This document shows, piece by piece, positions 52,973-62,387 of a stretch of 64,000 nt of DNA. The notes beneath the pieces are model-generated. The model was not told where the DNA came from, searched no databases, and saw only the letters and a list, made by a program, of their open reading frames with translations. The DNA comes from Fodinibius halophilus (lineage in GTDB: Bacteria; Bacteroidota; Rhodothermia; Balneolales; Balneolaceae). Position numbers and translations under genes: made by a program. The number at the start of each line of letters is the position of its first letter. Positions within the stretch are counted from its first letter, which is position 1. The stretch is taken from NCBI RefSeq assembly GCF_011059105.1, contig NZ_JAALLS010000003.1, positions 124,001 to 188,000 on the forward strand. Reading direction: 5' to 3'.

Positions 52973-53873
52973 ACTCACAAACATTTCTACATACTACAAG
53001 AAATCAATATTCCAGAAGACCAAGGTACTGAGGAATATTGACCTAAAATTACAGAAAGGGAAAATATATGGCCTGCTAGGCCCTAACGGCGCCGGGAAAA
53101 CCACATTAATTAAAACATTACTCGGCTTACTTAGAAAACATGACGGTACAATCAGTTATTATAACGAAGGTAAAAAAGTAAGCCGCGTAAAATGGCTCCA
53201 GAGAGTAGGCTTTGTACCCGAAGAAGTAACGTTCTCACAAAATATTACAGGTAGAAATTTTCTAAAATTAATGGGAAACTTATATCCTATCAACAAAAAA
53301 GATCTCACCCAACGGGTAAAAGATCTTTTTCAATTAGTAGGACTGGAATCAGAAAAAGAAAAAAGTATTAATGCTTATTCCAAAGGAATGAAAAAAAGGC
53401 TGTTAATTGCCCAAGCCCTTTTATGTAATCCTCATATGCTTTTTTTAGATGAACCGATGGCAGGCCTGGATCCCAAACAAAGAAATCAAATGAGAAGCCT
53501 CTTCACCCAGTATAAGGACCAGGGTACCGGCATACTAATTAGCAGCCATGAACTTCCTGAAATCCAAATGATCTGTGATGCTATTTTTCTTATAAAAGAT
53601 GGTCAAATTATCCTTACCGAAAACCTTGACAGCCTGGATAGCTTTCAAAGCAACCCGGAAGTACAACTAGCAATCAACGATATCAATGAGTTACCCCAAA
53701 AAATATCAACAAAATATCATTGTTCAGAAGAACATGGGAGAATCACTATTTCTGTTAAACAAGATAATCTTCAAGAGCTCTTAGCAGTATTAAACGACAA
53801 TGGTATCGCCGTGAAAAATATACAAACAGGTAGTGCAAATCTGGAAAAGGTATTTCTAAATAATTTGAAGTAA
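52959..53873 (+). CDS. ABC transporter ATP-binding protein
   Basis: 304 residues. Walker A is [14 protein letters not shown], the signature is AYSKGMKKRLLIAQALL and Walker B MLFLDEPMAGLDPK, with the switch His in ISSHELPEI. The C-terminal ~90 residues form an extra domain (VQLAINDINELPQKI..) common in ABC-2 exporters such as CcmA/NatA-type. It is downstream of the propeller lipoprotein and two bases before the permease. The system may export a peptide or act on the envelope; the cargo is not known. Confidence 0.9.
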   Translation: MKSIELTNISTYYKKSIFQKTKVLRNIDLKLQKGKIYGLLGPNGAGKTTLIKTLLGLLRKHDGTISYYNEGKKVSRVKWLQRVGFVPEEVTFSQNITGRNFLKLMGNLYPINKKDLTQRVKDLFQLVGLESEKEKSINAYSKGMKKRLLIAQALLCNPHMLFLDEPMAGLDPKQRNQMRSLFTQYKDQGTGILISSHELPEIQMICDAIFLIKDGQIILTENLDSLDSFQSNPEVQLAINDINELPQKISTKYHCSEEHGRITISVKQDNLQELLAVLNDNGIAVKNIQTGSANLEKVFLNNLK

Positions 53874-53875
53874 CT

Positions 53876-54664
53876 ATGAGTACTCTACTGAATGTTTTAT
53901 CAATTCAATGGCGTGAGTTAAAACAAGCGCGGTCATTTTATACTGCGCTTGCACTAGGGATACCGCTTTTTATTTATACCGGTATTTTCATGGACCTGCA
54001 ATGGAATGCGTACCAACTGGTGGCAGTAGATTATATTACAACGTCTGAACCGAATCTATTTATATCTCAATGGGCCTTTGGATATTTTGTAATCTTATTT
54101 TGTTTATGCTATACAAGTGGAGCTATCCTTATGCTAAACAAAACCGGTGAATTCACGTCTCTTTTATTTTCAAAACCGATATCAAGAGAAAAATTCTTTT
54201 TGTATCTAATTTCTGGTACCACGCTCTTAATAATGATCCCATTTGTACTTTTACATCTTAGTTTTTGGATTAATTTTGGGATCCTCGATCAAGTATGGTC
54301 ACCATATATATGGCTTAGCTTACTTGGATTATTAGCTCCCTGCCTATTAATTGTTAGTTCGATTTCGTTCTTTTCATTTATTTCGGGCAGTGGTGTCTTT
54401 CCAACAATAGTATATTGCTTTATTTTTCCCTTTATCTTCGGAGAAAAAGAAAAGTTTTTATATCCGTTAGCGGATAATAATATCTACAGAGGACTTATAG
54501 ACTTTATAGATCTTTTTCTACCAAATTTTGGTGACCTTCTTATGTTTTCCGGAAATATATTTGCCCAGCAACCATACCAGCTTTCCATTAACACCTTAGG
54601 AATTCCCTACATTGTCATATTATTGGGAATCTCATTTTTTCTCTTTAAAAGAAAAAATATATAA
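53876..54664 (+). CDS. ABC-2 type permease
   Basis: 262 residues. About six membrane segments (SFYTALALGIPLFIYTGIFM, WAFGYFVILFCLCYTSGAILML, LYLISGTTLLIMIPFVLLHL, LLGLLAPCLLIVSSISFFSF and more). An N-terminal RELKQARSFY lead and the terminal GISFFLFKRKNI match ABC-2 permeases. It begins two bases after the ATPase stop. Confidence 0.82.
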   Translation: MSTLLNVLSIQWRELKQARSFYTALALGIPLFIYTGIFMDLQWNAYQLVAVDYITTSEPNLFISQWAFGYFVILFCLCYTSGAILMLNKTGEFTSLLFSKPISREKFFLYLISGTTLLIMIPFVLLHLSFWINFGILDQVWSPYIWLSLLGLLAPCLLIVSSISFFSFISGSGVFPTIVYCFIFPFIFGEKEKFLYPLADNNIYRGLIDFIDLFLPNFGDLLMFSGNIFAQQPYQLSINTLGIPYIVILLGISFFLFKRKNI

Positions 54665-54671
54665 CCGAGAT

Positions 54672-54887
54672 ATGGAATTTTTATTAGAACACCTTGAGTT
54701 AATCCTAACCTTCATTGCTAGTGTCGTCATAATTTTGCTATCTGGATTTACCGCCCGAAAAAAGGGTGCCAGCTTTGCTTTAGGAGCTATCTTCGGCTTG
54801 TTATTTAACTTCATCGGATTAGTCATCCTTTCATTACTCCCAGATAAGCAACCCCGACACACCGAAAATAATAATCAGGCACTATAA
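54672..54887 (+). CDS. Small two-helix membrane protein
   Basis: 71 residues from ATG at 54672. Two membrane segments: LILTFIASVVIILLSGF and SFALGAIFGLLFNFIGLVILSLLP. A positively charged TARKKG loop lies between and a polar tail (DKQPRHTENNNQAL) follows. It is eight bases past the permease stop, so it belongs to the same operon. No family is recognised. Confidence 0.6.
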   Translation: MEFLLEHLELILTFIASVVIILLSGFTARKKGASFALGAIFGLLFNFIGLVILSLLPDKQPRHTENNNQAL

Positions 54888-54987
54888 TCCTCAATGACAC
54901 TGACTGAGAACTTAACTTAGATTAAAGCTGCTGCTCACATGTATATTTATAGCCATACGACAATCACTTCCAAGGAAACCTACAACA

Positions 54988-55197
54988 TCAGTTTACAAGT
55001 TCTGGCATTTTCTTATAATTCAAGATTAAATAAACTAACCCTGAAAAAGGAATAAAGAAGAAAATAAACCCCAAGAAAATTTTAACAAATGTTGAATATC
55101 TTTGTTCTTTTCCAACTAAAAATATTGCTGAGATAGTAATCACGAAATAAAGTATAATTACCAAAAATAACATTGGTTCACTTATAAAAAATATCAT
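54988..55197 (-). CDS. Small membrane protein, PLDc_N-like
   Basis: 69 residues. Two membrane segments (MLFLVIILYFVITISAIFLV and IFLGFIFFFIPFSGLVYLIL) frame a short polar loop and end in NYKKMPELVN. The pattern, with a Pro-Phe-Ser-Gly turn in the second helix (PFSGLVYLI), resembles PLDc_N two-helix domains of cardiolipin-synthase-like proteins, which often occur alone. It is 13 bases downstream of the cysteine-rich lipoprotein, on the same strand. Confidence 0.55.
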   Translation of the reverse strand: MIFFISEPMLFLVIILYFVITISAIFLVGKEQRYSTFVKIFLGFIFFFIPFSGLVYLILNYKKMPELVN

Positions 55198-55210
55198 AAT
55201 AAATAATTAT

Positions 55211-55945
55211 TTATTTGCAACAATAAGCTTGTGTTGATAAACATCCATGATTTTCACCAACACAAGAAGTATCCACTCCACCAATTTTACTACATGTCTC
55301 TCCGGTTGCTTCCTCATGGTCCTTAACCTTTCTGGAGGCACCCTCACTTTTTATGGTGCTCACAGCAACTGATCTTGTAAAACCGACTGAATTTAAATAA
55401 TAAGTATTCCAGAAACTACAACCACTTAGTGTAGACCTATGGAACATATTAGCTTTAATTTTATTTTGCGAATTAGAAGTTATTTCATCTAGTGCAAATA
55501 ATAATAACGTTAAATCTTTATTTAAGTTATTTTTACTAAAGTCTTCTAATGGTCCCTGATAGTTTTCCGTAATAATATAAGGGGAATTATTTACTAGGCT
55601 TACACCTAAACTAGGTTTTCCATCTAGATGCAAAACCTCATCCTTAATATAGAAAGAAAAACTTTGTTCCCTAGAATTATGTTTATCCCCAGAAATTACG
55701 TTATGCTGTAAGAAATTAATATCTGTTCTGCTCTTTCTTTTTTTAACTTCTGCTTTTACAACACCAAGAGAAACGAACTCTTGAGAGAATAGGTCCTGAT
55801 TATTTTCAATTGTTAAATTCTCTTTTAAATCATAATTTTTCTGAGCTTCTTCAGTTCCAACAGTATCATTACATGATGAAAATAAAATGAATGATATTAA
55901 AACTAATCCTAGATATGATAAGTTCGATAAATTTAGATATGACAC
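55211..55945 (-). CDS. Lipoprotein with a cysteine-rich C-terminus
   Basis: 244 residues from a GTG start. The hydrophobic lead ends in lipobox LFSSC, so it is a lipoprotein. The middle (about 50-160) is polar with no recognised fold. Six cysteines follow in the C-terminal ~75 residues: one in STLSGCSFW, and five in GETCSKIGGVDTSC and GENHGCLSTQAYCC. They are likely disulfide-bonded. No family is known to me. It is AT-rich, in the same accessory block as the twin CX3C peptide but on the other strand. Confidence 0.65.
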   Translation of the reverse strand: MSYLNLSNLSYLGLVLISFILFSSCNDTVGTEEAQKNYDLKENLTIENNQDLFSQEFVSLGVVKAEVKKRKSRTDINFLQHNVISGDKHNSREQSFSFYIKDEVLHLDGKPSLGVSLVNNSPYIITENYQGPLEDFSKNNLNKDLTLLLFALDEITSNSQNKIKANMFHRSTLSGCSFWNTYYLNSVGFTRSVAVSTIKSEGASRKVKDHEEATGETCSKIGGVDTSCVGENHGCLSTQAYCCK

Positions 55946-56189
55946 CTTGCATCTCTTTTGATTAAATAGATTATAACTTTTTTAATTTCAAAAAAAAAAA
56001 AAGAAATAGTCAAATATTTTTTTATAGATCAGGAAGTAAGTCAGGAGAATATAGTTAAGGACTTAGGCTAGTGTAAACAATAGAATAGGAAACGAGTTTT
56101 GAACATCAAAGCACTGATGTAAATACAAATAAGATAGAAGTTCAAGACGTTACCCACTTATATCCTATATCTTAAATACTGTAACTCTC

Positions 56190-56335
56190 ATGCCGGCGAA
56201 ACTTCGCAAAACACACAATCCCTTTTGAAAGTTAATCTAATACGATAAATCTGGCGCACTCAAACAGTTGATTGCTCTCCTCAACCGTCAAAAATTATAT
56301 GTCGGAAAATTCGGCTGAATCCTACCTGGTGTTTA
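56190..56335 (-). pseudogene. Relic of a second methyltransferase gene
   Basis: The minus strand matches the 3' end of the methyltransferase at 57755-58561: GGATTCAGCCGA...TTTTTGACGG, TGTTTGAGTGCGCC and TTTCAAAAGGGATTGTGTG correspond to GGATTCAGCGGA...TTTTGGACTATC, TGTTTGAACGGGCC and TTTCAAAAGGGATTGTTTG. Stops and gaps break the frame. It corresponds to roughly the last 50 codons. The serA gene lies between the copies. Confidence 0.75.
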
Positions 56336-56350
56336 CACCGGGCCGTTACC

Positions 56351-57581
56351 TTAATACAGCACCCGAAAACGAATAGTATCATCTACATTTTTTAACTCTT
56401 CCTTTATCTCTTCGTTGTAATCGGTGTTAATATCAGTAATAACATACCCTACCGATTCATTTGTTTTGAGATACTGCCCGTCGATATTGATGTCGTATTT
56501 AGCCAGAATATTATTGATAGTAGCCATTATGTTAGGCTTATTGGCGTGAATGTGTAAAAAGCGATGGGAATCCTCAAAACTAGGCAGTTTTAAATTAGGC
56601 AGATTTACGCTGCCCGAAGTATTTCCGGTATTAATAAAATCCATAATTTTGTGGGGCACAAAATTGCCAATATGCTCCTGGGCCTCCATCGTACTACCGC
56701 CAATATGTGGGGTAAGAATGGTATTTCGGGCACCGGCCATCACATCTTCAAAAGGTTCGTCATTGCTTTTGGGTTCTTGGGGGGTATACGTCTATACCAG
56801 CCCCTAAAATACGTTTGGCATCAATAGCATCGCGCAGAGCATCTGTATCTACTACTTTGCCTCGCGCCAGATTTAAGAAAATAGCTCCATCGTGCAGCCA
56901 ATCCAGCTCTTCTTTGCCAATAAGGCCTTTATTAGCGGGGCGACCATCCACATGAACGCTCACTATATCAACTGTTTTAAATAGCTCTTCCATAGAAGCA
57001 GTACGGGTGGCATTGCCTAGGGGCAGTTTATCTTCCAAATCATAATAATACACGTCCAGCCCCATAGCTTCTCCCAACACACTCAGCTGGCTGCCAATAT
57101 TACCATATCCTACAATACCCAGCTTTTTACCGCGAAACTCATGGCTGTACTTGGCTGACTTTTGCCAACGGCTTTGATGCATAGCCATTATTTTGTCTGG
57201 CAAATTACGGATCAGAAGTATCATTTCAGCAACAGCCAACTCTACTACACTCCTTGTATTACTGTAGGGTGCATTAAAAACAGCAACACCGTTTTTACTT
57301 GCTGCATTTAAATCGATCTGATTGGTGCCAATACAAAAAGCACCGATACACAACAGGTTGGGGGCGTTATTGATGATCGACTCCGTCATATCGGTTTTGG
57401 AGCGAATGCCAATAATTTGGGTACCTTTCAGGGCATCGTGCAGTTCCTCTTCCGACATGGACGAGGTTTGATAGGTCACATTATACCCTTCATTTTCGAA
57501 AAGTTTTACGGCATCTTTATGGACGCCTTCGAGTAGCAAAACATTAATTTTATCCTTCGGATACGATAGCTTTTTAGTCAT
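56351..57581 (-). pseudogene. serA: D-3-phosphoglycerate dehydrogenase gene with a one-base frameshift
   Basis: The start is at 57581. The frame encodes the SerA substrate and NAD domains: LLCIGAFCIGTNQIDL, GKKLGIVGYGNIGSQLSVLGEAMG, IFLNLARGKVVDTDAL, ILGAGIDVYP. At 56779-56784 there are six G on the plus strand (six C in the coding strand). With six, the frame reads PPRTQKQ and stops. With five it reads PQEPKSNDEPFEDVMAGARNTILTPHIGGSTMEAQEHIG and continues through the ACT domain to VRFRVLY-like IRFRVLY at 56351. The total would be about 409 residues, the E. coli length. It would catalyse the first step of serine synthesis. It may be a mutation, a phase-variable tract or a sequencing error. 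Confidence 0.85.
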
Positions 57582-57754
57582 TGTTCTAGTTTTTTAACAA
57601 TGCTGCTTTTAAAAGTTAGTATTATGATATAGCATATTTGAACTATAGAAGTGGGAATGTAACTAAATTTATTCGAGTGGCGAAAATCTAAATACTACTG
57701 TTTTCTATATTTGCAAAAACCTATTTAAAACAGTTCCGCAACATGTAGCATTAC

Positions 57755-58561
57755 TTAGGCCGGAATAAGCTTACTAAAGCAAACAATCCCTTTTGAAAAC
57801 TGTTCTGCGATTTGAAAACCGGCCCGTTCAAACATGGTATTACTCTCATCGATAGTCCAAAATTTGATGCCGCCAAACTCCGCTGAATCCTGGAGCAGGC
57901 GCATATACCAGGCATCAGCATTTACCAGGTGCATCATAAAAAAGATGCCGTCTTTCTTAATAACGCGACGAGCTTCATAAAGCACTTTTAACGGATCTGA
58001 CAGTTCATTAAGTGTCCCTCCCATCATCGCCCCATCAAAAGTAGCACCAAAAAACGGCAACCTACGACCATCGGCACGCAGAAGATATAGGTTGGCCTGC
58101 TCTGCTTCTGATTTCAGTCGTGCCTCCTCTAACATCTGTTTTGAAAAGTCCAGTGCCACCACCTTTGCCTCCGGCTGTTTGCCTTGAACCAAGCGACTGT
58201 ACAACCCCGTTGAGCAACCAATATCCAAATACAATTTATCGGGCTGGGGATTTAACCACTCAATGAGTAGTTCCCGTTCTTTTTCGATAGGGAAGGTCTC
58301 TCCTGTCAGGATTGAAAGAGAACGTTTACGCCAGATATCCTCATACAATGCTGCCGTCACCTTCCAGTGATTAGAACTTTGTGCCCATGACATGCTCACC
58401 GGATCATCCGCCAACAGGTCAATAATGTTATTGGTGATAGCATACTCGTCTCCTTTGTTAGAACAGACCGTACCATTGAAACTCTTTTGTAGATTTGCAA
58501 CTTCCCGGGGTACCGAAATAGACGCCCGATCATTCTTTGGGGAACGCAGTTCAAGAGACAT
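57755..58561 (-). CDS. Class I SAM-dependent methyltransferase
   Basis: 268 residues. The SAM motif is KLYLDIGCSTGLYSRLVQ (motif I). Motif II-like acidic Asp lies in KVVALDFSKQMLEEAR, and DGRRLPFFGATFDGAMMGGTLNELSDP is motif III-IV, typical of Methyltransf_11 proteins. The first ~70 residues (RSPKNDRASISVPREVANLQKSF) include a Trm112-like or zinc-free lead. The acceptor is unknown; ubiquinone/menaquinone, lipid and small-molecule enzymes all share this fold. A broken second copy of its 3' end is at 56190. Confidence 0.82.
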   Translation of the reverse strand: MSLELRSPKNDRASISVPREVANLQKSFNGTVCSNKGDEYAITNNIIDLLADDPVSMSWAQSSNHWKVTAALYEDIWRKRSLSILTGETFPIEKERELLIEWLNPQPDKLYLDIGCSTGLYSRLVQGKQPEAKVVALDFSKQMLEEARLKSEAEQANLYLLRADGRRLPFFGATFDGAMMGGTLNELSDPLKVLYEARRVIKKDGIFFMMHLVNADAWYMRLLQDSAEFGGIKFWTIDESNTMFERAGFQIAEQFSKGIVCFSKLIPA

Positions 58562-58663
58562 AACTTTCTTTTTTTAAATATTCAGTATCATAGCCCAAAA
58601 AAGGCACAACAAATTCACAGCCGACGTGCAATGGTACGGGATTGTACCTATCGGTGTTGCACT

Positions 58664-59464
58664 CTAAATCTGACTCTCTTTTTGTAGAATCAAAGAGATT
58701 TGTGCACCCTTTTGAACACTTAACATCTCTTCGGCATTTCCTTTATTTATGCCGATCTCCAACATGCCTGAGCTCCCAATAAATGCCATTGGTTCGCCTT
58801 CCGGTACGGCCCCAAACGTACTGACGATCTCATCAAGAATAGTGTTGCCCACATAGATTTTTACGCTCTTATCCCCAATAACATCTTCGATCTGGGAAGC
58901 CGTTATATTGGTAATTAAATTGCCAAACTTATCAATATGGATCACCATACCTTCCAGCCCATCCTTATCGGCAATAGGTACCGTCCACCGATAGGTAACA
59001 AGCTCATCGAGGGGCTCCCCCAGCTCTTCTAACGGCACCCCTTCGCTAAGATGAGCAGCTGCAGGGGCAAAAATATCGCGGCCGTGAAAAGTCTCCGAAG
59101 GGTTATCCCTCCAATATTTTTCGTTGGTCAATCGTACAGCCTTATAATCACGCTCTTGGGTGAGCAGAGAAAAGATACCGTTATCGGGACCAACAAAATA
59201 TTGGTCTTCTATTTTCAGGGCTACTGCATTTCGATCTGTACCAACCCCGGGATCTACCACTACGTTATGAACCGTACCGCTTGGAAAAAGCATAGCAGAG
59301 TTTTGCAGGATCCATGATCCTGCCATAATATCCTGAGAAGGAATATCATGTGAGATATCGATCATCCGCACATCAGGCGCAATGCCCAGAATAACCCCTT
59401 TCATGGCACTCACATAGTAATCCTTCAGACCAAAATCAGTCGTTAAAGTAATTACATTACGCAT
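58664..59464 (-). CDS. SAM hydrolase (DUF62 / SAM hydroxide adenosyltransferase)
   Basis: 266 residues. N-terminal ITLTTDFGLKDYYVSAMKGVILGIAPDVRMIDISHDI is the family signature, with the catalytic-type Asp in TTDFG. VVDPGVGTDRNAVALKIEDQYFVGPDNGIFSLL and ETFHGRDIFAPAAAHLSEGV follow, with HIDKFGNLITNI in the second domain. Members hydrolyse SAM to adenosine and methionine; fluorinase and chlorinase are relatives. The FHGRDIFAPAAAHL segment matches hydrolases rather than halogenases. Its start codon overlaps the end of dnaN by eight bases, so the two are coupled. Confidence 0.9.
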   Translation of the reverse strand: MRNVITLTTDFGLKDYYVSAMKGVILGIAPDVRMIDISHDIPSQDIMAGSWILQNSAMLFPSGTVHNVVVDPGVGTDRNAVALKIEDQYFVGPDNGIFSLLTQERDYKAVRLTNEKYWRDNPSETFHGRDIFAPAAAHLSEGVPLEELGEPLDELVTYRWTVPIADKDGLEGMVIHIDKFGNLITNITASQIEDVIGDKSVKIYVGNTILDEIVSTFGAVPEGEPMAFIGSSGMLEIGINKGNAEEMLSVQKGAQISLILQKESQI

Positions 59465-60572
59465 ATGTATTGAGCATAACCGGCATCACGAGCATGAGAA
59501 TCTCCTCATCCTCTTCCTCCTCGGAAGGTTTTACGATACCAGCTCTATTGGGAGTGGAAAATTCGAAATATACTTCATCACCGTCAACATTACCTAATAC
59601 ATCAGCCAGATATTTAGCGTTAAAACCGATCTCCATCTCATCATTACTGTACTCACAAGCAATGGTTTCTTTCGCCTCACTGCTCATATCGATGTCTTCG
59701 GCCCGAATTGTTAAGTTATCGGGATTGAGCTGCAGGCGGATCTGTCGTGTAGTAGAGCTAGAGAATATAGCCACACGCTTTACTGTGGCCAGCATCTGTT
59801 CTTTGTTAATGAACAGTTCCTTTTCGTTGTCCTTAGGAATTACTGATTCATAATTGGGATACTGCTCATTAATGAGTCGTGTAATAACAATAGTATTTCC
59901 GCTCTTAAAGCGCACGTGATCTTCCGTAATAGTCATCACACACTCCTCGTCGTGGAGCGCTTTCTTGACCAAGTTTAATGCCTTTTCCGGCACAATAAAG
60001 TCGACCTCGGTATCACTGGTAAGGTCGTGTTTGATATACTTCACTAAACGGTGACCATCGGTAGCAACAAATTTGCTCTCCTCGGCACCGATATCAAAAT
60101 AAACCCCCATCATTGCCGGACGAAGATCATCATTTGATACTGCAAAGAGCGTTTTATCGATAGCGTTGAGAATAACATCTTTACTCGTCTCAAGCTTTTG
60201 CCCATCATTTAAATTCGGCACCTCAGGAAACTCATCGGGATCTTCACCCACCAGCTTATACGTACCCTTATCGGTACGAAACTTAATATTAAATTTCTCA
60301 TCAACCTCAAAGGCTACGGGGATATCGGGCAACTGACGCAGTGTTTCTATCAGTCGTCGTGCCGGTATTGCCACAGCCCCGCCATCATCGATATCAGCAT
60401 CCATCGATTCAATAATCGAAATTTCAAGATCGGTAGCTGTCAGACGAAGTTGATTGCCATCACTTTCAAATAAAATTGTTTCCAAAATGGGCAGTGTGGC
60501 TTTATTGGGAACAGCCCCCGAAACCGCTGATAATGCATTAACAAGTTCGTTACTTGAGACATTAAATTTCAT
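59457..60572 (-). CDS. dnaN: DNA polymerase III beta sliding clamp
   Basis: 371 residues, the standard length. It starts MKFNVSSNELVNALSAVSGAV and has PNKATLPILETILFE, RRLIETLRQLPD, LRPAMMGVYFDIG..FVATDGHRLVKY and the end MLVMPVMLNTYA, close to the canonical VMPMR. Three clamp folds are present. It holds DNA polymerase on DNA. Here it is not beside dnaA but upstream of the SAM hydrolase; miaA lies divergently 243 bases away. Confidence 0.97.
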   Translation of the reverse strand: MKFNVSSNELVNALSAVSGAVPNKATLPILETILFESDGNQLRLTATDLEISIIESMDADIDDGGAVAIPARRLIETLRQLPDIPVAFEVDEKFNIKFRTDKGTYKLVGEDPDEFPEVPNLNDGQKLETSKDVILNAIDKTLFAVSNDDLRPAMMGVYFDIGAEESKFVATDGHRLVKYIKHDLTSDTEVDFIVPEKALNLVKKALHDEECVMTITEDHVRFKSGNTIVITRLINEQYPNYESVIPKDNEKELFINKEQMLATVKRVAIFSSSTTRQIRLQLNPDNLTIRAEDIDMSSEAKETIACEYSNDEMEIGFNAKYLADVLGNVDGDEVYFEFSTPNRAGIVKPSEEEEDEEILMLVMPVMLNTYA

Positions 60573-60815
60573 AGATAAACCTTTTTAAGCTAAACGTTCG
60601 TCAGACATCGATTTTTAGTCCGAATAATAAGTACCATATACTAATAAATACTCGCTCTCTTAGCAACCATATAACCCCTGCTTTCTGTAACTAAATTTGG
60701 GGATCTCAAGGCATCCGCAAAAGAAGTTATATTCTGCAAATGAATTCCCATAAAAAGCTGATATTTCCTTATGTTTAGCCCTTATAAGCGTTCAGAATAA
60801 TCGAACAAACTTTTT

Positions 60816-61745
60816 GTGAGAATACTTTTACTTGGCCCCACAGCTGTGGGTAAAACAGCACTCTCTGTAGATCTGGCTAAAGAACTCGATGCCGAAATCA
60901 TTTCTACCGATTCCCGTCAGTGTTACCAACATATGAACATCGGCACAGCCACCCCTGCGAAACAAGAACAGGGTGAAGTACCTCACTATAATCTATCGAT
61001 TATTGATCCCACTAAGAAAGACAGTGTCGTTAATTTCTATGAACGAGCCATGCAATGGCAACAAGAGATTCAATCGCGCGGCAAGAATGTGCTTTATGTT
61101 GGCGGAAGCACCCTGCATGTGCAGTGCGTTATTCAACCTTTGGATGATGTGCCTGCAGCCAATGAAAAAAATATAGCACAACTCGAAGCACAGATTGAAG
61201 CAGAAGGTATTGAAACACTGTATCAAAAACTGGAATCTATTGATCCCGACTACGCACAAAAAATGGATGGCATGAACACCCAGCGTATCATTCGGGCACT
61301 TGACGTGTGGATGCAAACCGATCGCCCTTTTAGTTCATTCCACTCTGACGATAATACCATTACAGTACCAGATGACCTTGTGGTATTTGGATTACAACGA
61401 GATCGACAAAATCTTTATGACCGTATTAATCGTCGTGTCGACCAGATGTTTGAAGAAGGATTTCTCGATGAAGTGCGCTCTATTCTCCAGCAGGGTTACT
61501 CATTAGACGATCCCGGACTTAATACCGTGGGATACAAACAGGCCATTGCATACCTGAATGACGAGATCAGTCGCGAACAGATGATCAAAGATATCAAAAC
61601 CAAAACCCGCCGATATGCCAAAAGACAGCTTTCATGGTTTCGCCGCTGGGATTTCATCAACTGGATAGACCTTGATGAAACCACCCAAAGCGGGGCACAG
61701 AAATTTATCTGCCAACAGTTAGCAGCTAAGTCAAATAAAGATTAA
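60816..61745 (+). CDS. miaA: tRNA dimethylallyltransferase
   Basis: 309 residues from GTG at 60816. The P-loop is LLLGPTAVGKTALSVDLA, with ISTDSRQCYQHMNIGTATP and VGGSTLHVQCVIQ as substrate loops. NTVGYKQAIAYLNDE and TRRYAKRQLSWFRRW close the protein. It adds dimethylallyl to A37 of tRNAs that read UNN codons. The DSRQ motif matches the DMA-PP binding site. It precedes purS by 38 bases and may share a transcript. Confidence 0.93.
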   Translation: MRILLLGPTAVGKTALSVDLAKELDAEIISTDSRQCYQHMNIGTATPAKQEQGEVPHYNLSIIDPTKKDSVVNFYERAMQWQQEIQSRGKNVLYVGGSTLHVQCVIQPLDDVPAANEKNIAQLEAQIEAEGIETLYQKLESIDPDYAQKMDGMNTQRIIRALDVWMQTDRPFSSFHSDDNTITVPDDLVVFGLQRDRQNLYDRINRRVDQMFEEGFLDEVRSILQQGYSLDDPGLNTVGYKQAIAYLNDEISREQMIKDIKTKTRRYAKRQLSWFRRWDFINWIDLDETTQSGAQKFICQQLAAKSNKD

Positions 61746-61783
61746 CTTTACCCTCATTTAAAACTGCATAATTTTTGCACAGA

Positions 61784-62032
61784 ATGTATAAAGCAACAGT
61801 AAACGTTACGCTTCGAAAATCTATTTTGGACCCTAAAGGAAAAGCCGCTCATCACGCGCTTGAAGATCTCGGACTTACCGACATCAACAGTGTTCGAATC
61901 GGCAAACTTATTGAGCTCGATATTGATGCTGATGATAAAGACAAAGCGCATGAAGTCGCCGAAACGGCTTGTGAAAAATTGCTGGCTAACGAAGTAATGG
62001 AAGACTTTGAAATAACGATCAGCGAAAACTAA
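61784..62032 (+). CDS. purS: Phosphoribosylformylglycinamidine synthase subunit PurS
   Basis: 82 residues from ATG at 61784; a TTG nine bases upstream is unlikely. The sequence MYKATVNVTLRKSILDPKGKAAHHALEDLGLTDINSVRIGKLIELDID matches PurS throughout. It bridges PurL and PurQ in step four of purine synthesis in species with the split enzyme. The next gene is clpS and then purQ; purL is not in the window. Confidence 0.95.
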   Translation: MYKATVNVTLRKSILDPKGKAAHHALEDLGLTDINSVRIGKLIELDIDADDKDKAHEVAETACEKLLANEVMEDFEITISEN

Positions 62033-62045
62033 TAAGCATATTGTT

Positions 62046-62384
62046 ATGGACGATCTGCTTTTTAGCATTTGGGGATCCGATCCCGACCTCGAAGAAGAAA
62101 GTAAGCCGGGTATTGAGGTCGATGTTCTTGAAGAAGAACAAGAAGATGAAAAAGAAAACACCCCGTGGAGAGTCATCCTTTATGACGACGACATCCATAC
62201 CTTTGATGAGGTTATTACACAACTCATCAAAGCACTAAAATGCAATAAATCGCACGCTGAAAGCTTAACCTATAAAGTACATAACGAAGGTAAAGCCAAT
62301 GTCTATGAAGGCTCTTTTGAAGATTGCTTTCAAGTCAACGGCGTGCTTAAAGAAATTCAACTTATCACCGAAATAAAAGGATAA
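62046..62384 (+). CDS. clpS: ClpS adaptor protein
   Basis: 112 residues. An acidic N-terminal extension (~40 residues, EEESKPGIEVDVLEEEQEDEKE) precedes the core TPWRVILYDDDIHTFDEVITQLIKALKCNKSHAESLTYKVHNEGKANVYEG. The core holds the N-end-rule pocket features (DDD.HTF.EV and the Val/His of the VHNEGKA segment). It delivers N-degron substrates to ClpAP. It lies between purS and purQ with spacings of 13 and 3 bases, so it is translated within the purine operon. Confidence 0.93.
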   Translation: MDDLLFSIWGSDPDLEEESKPGIEVDVLEEEQEDEKENTPWRVILYDDDIHTFDEVITQLIKALKCNKSHAESLTYKVHNEGKANVYEGSFEDCFQVNGVLKEIQLITEIKG

Positions 62385-62387
62385 ACC

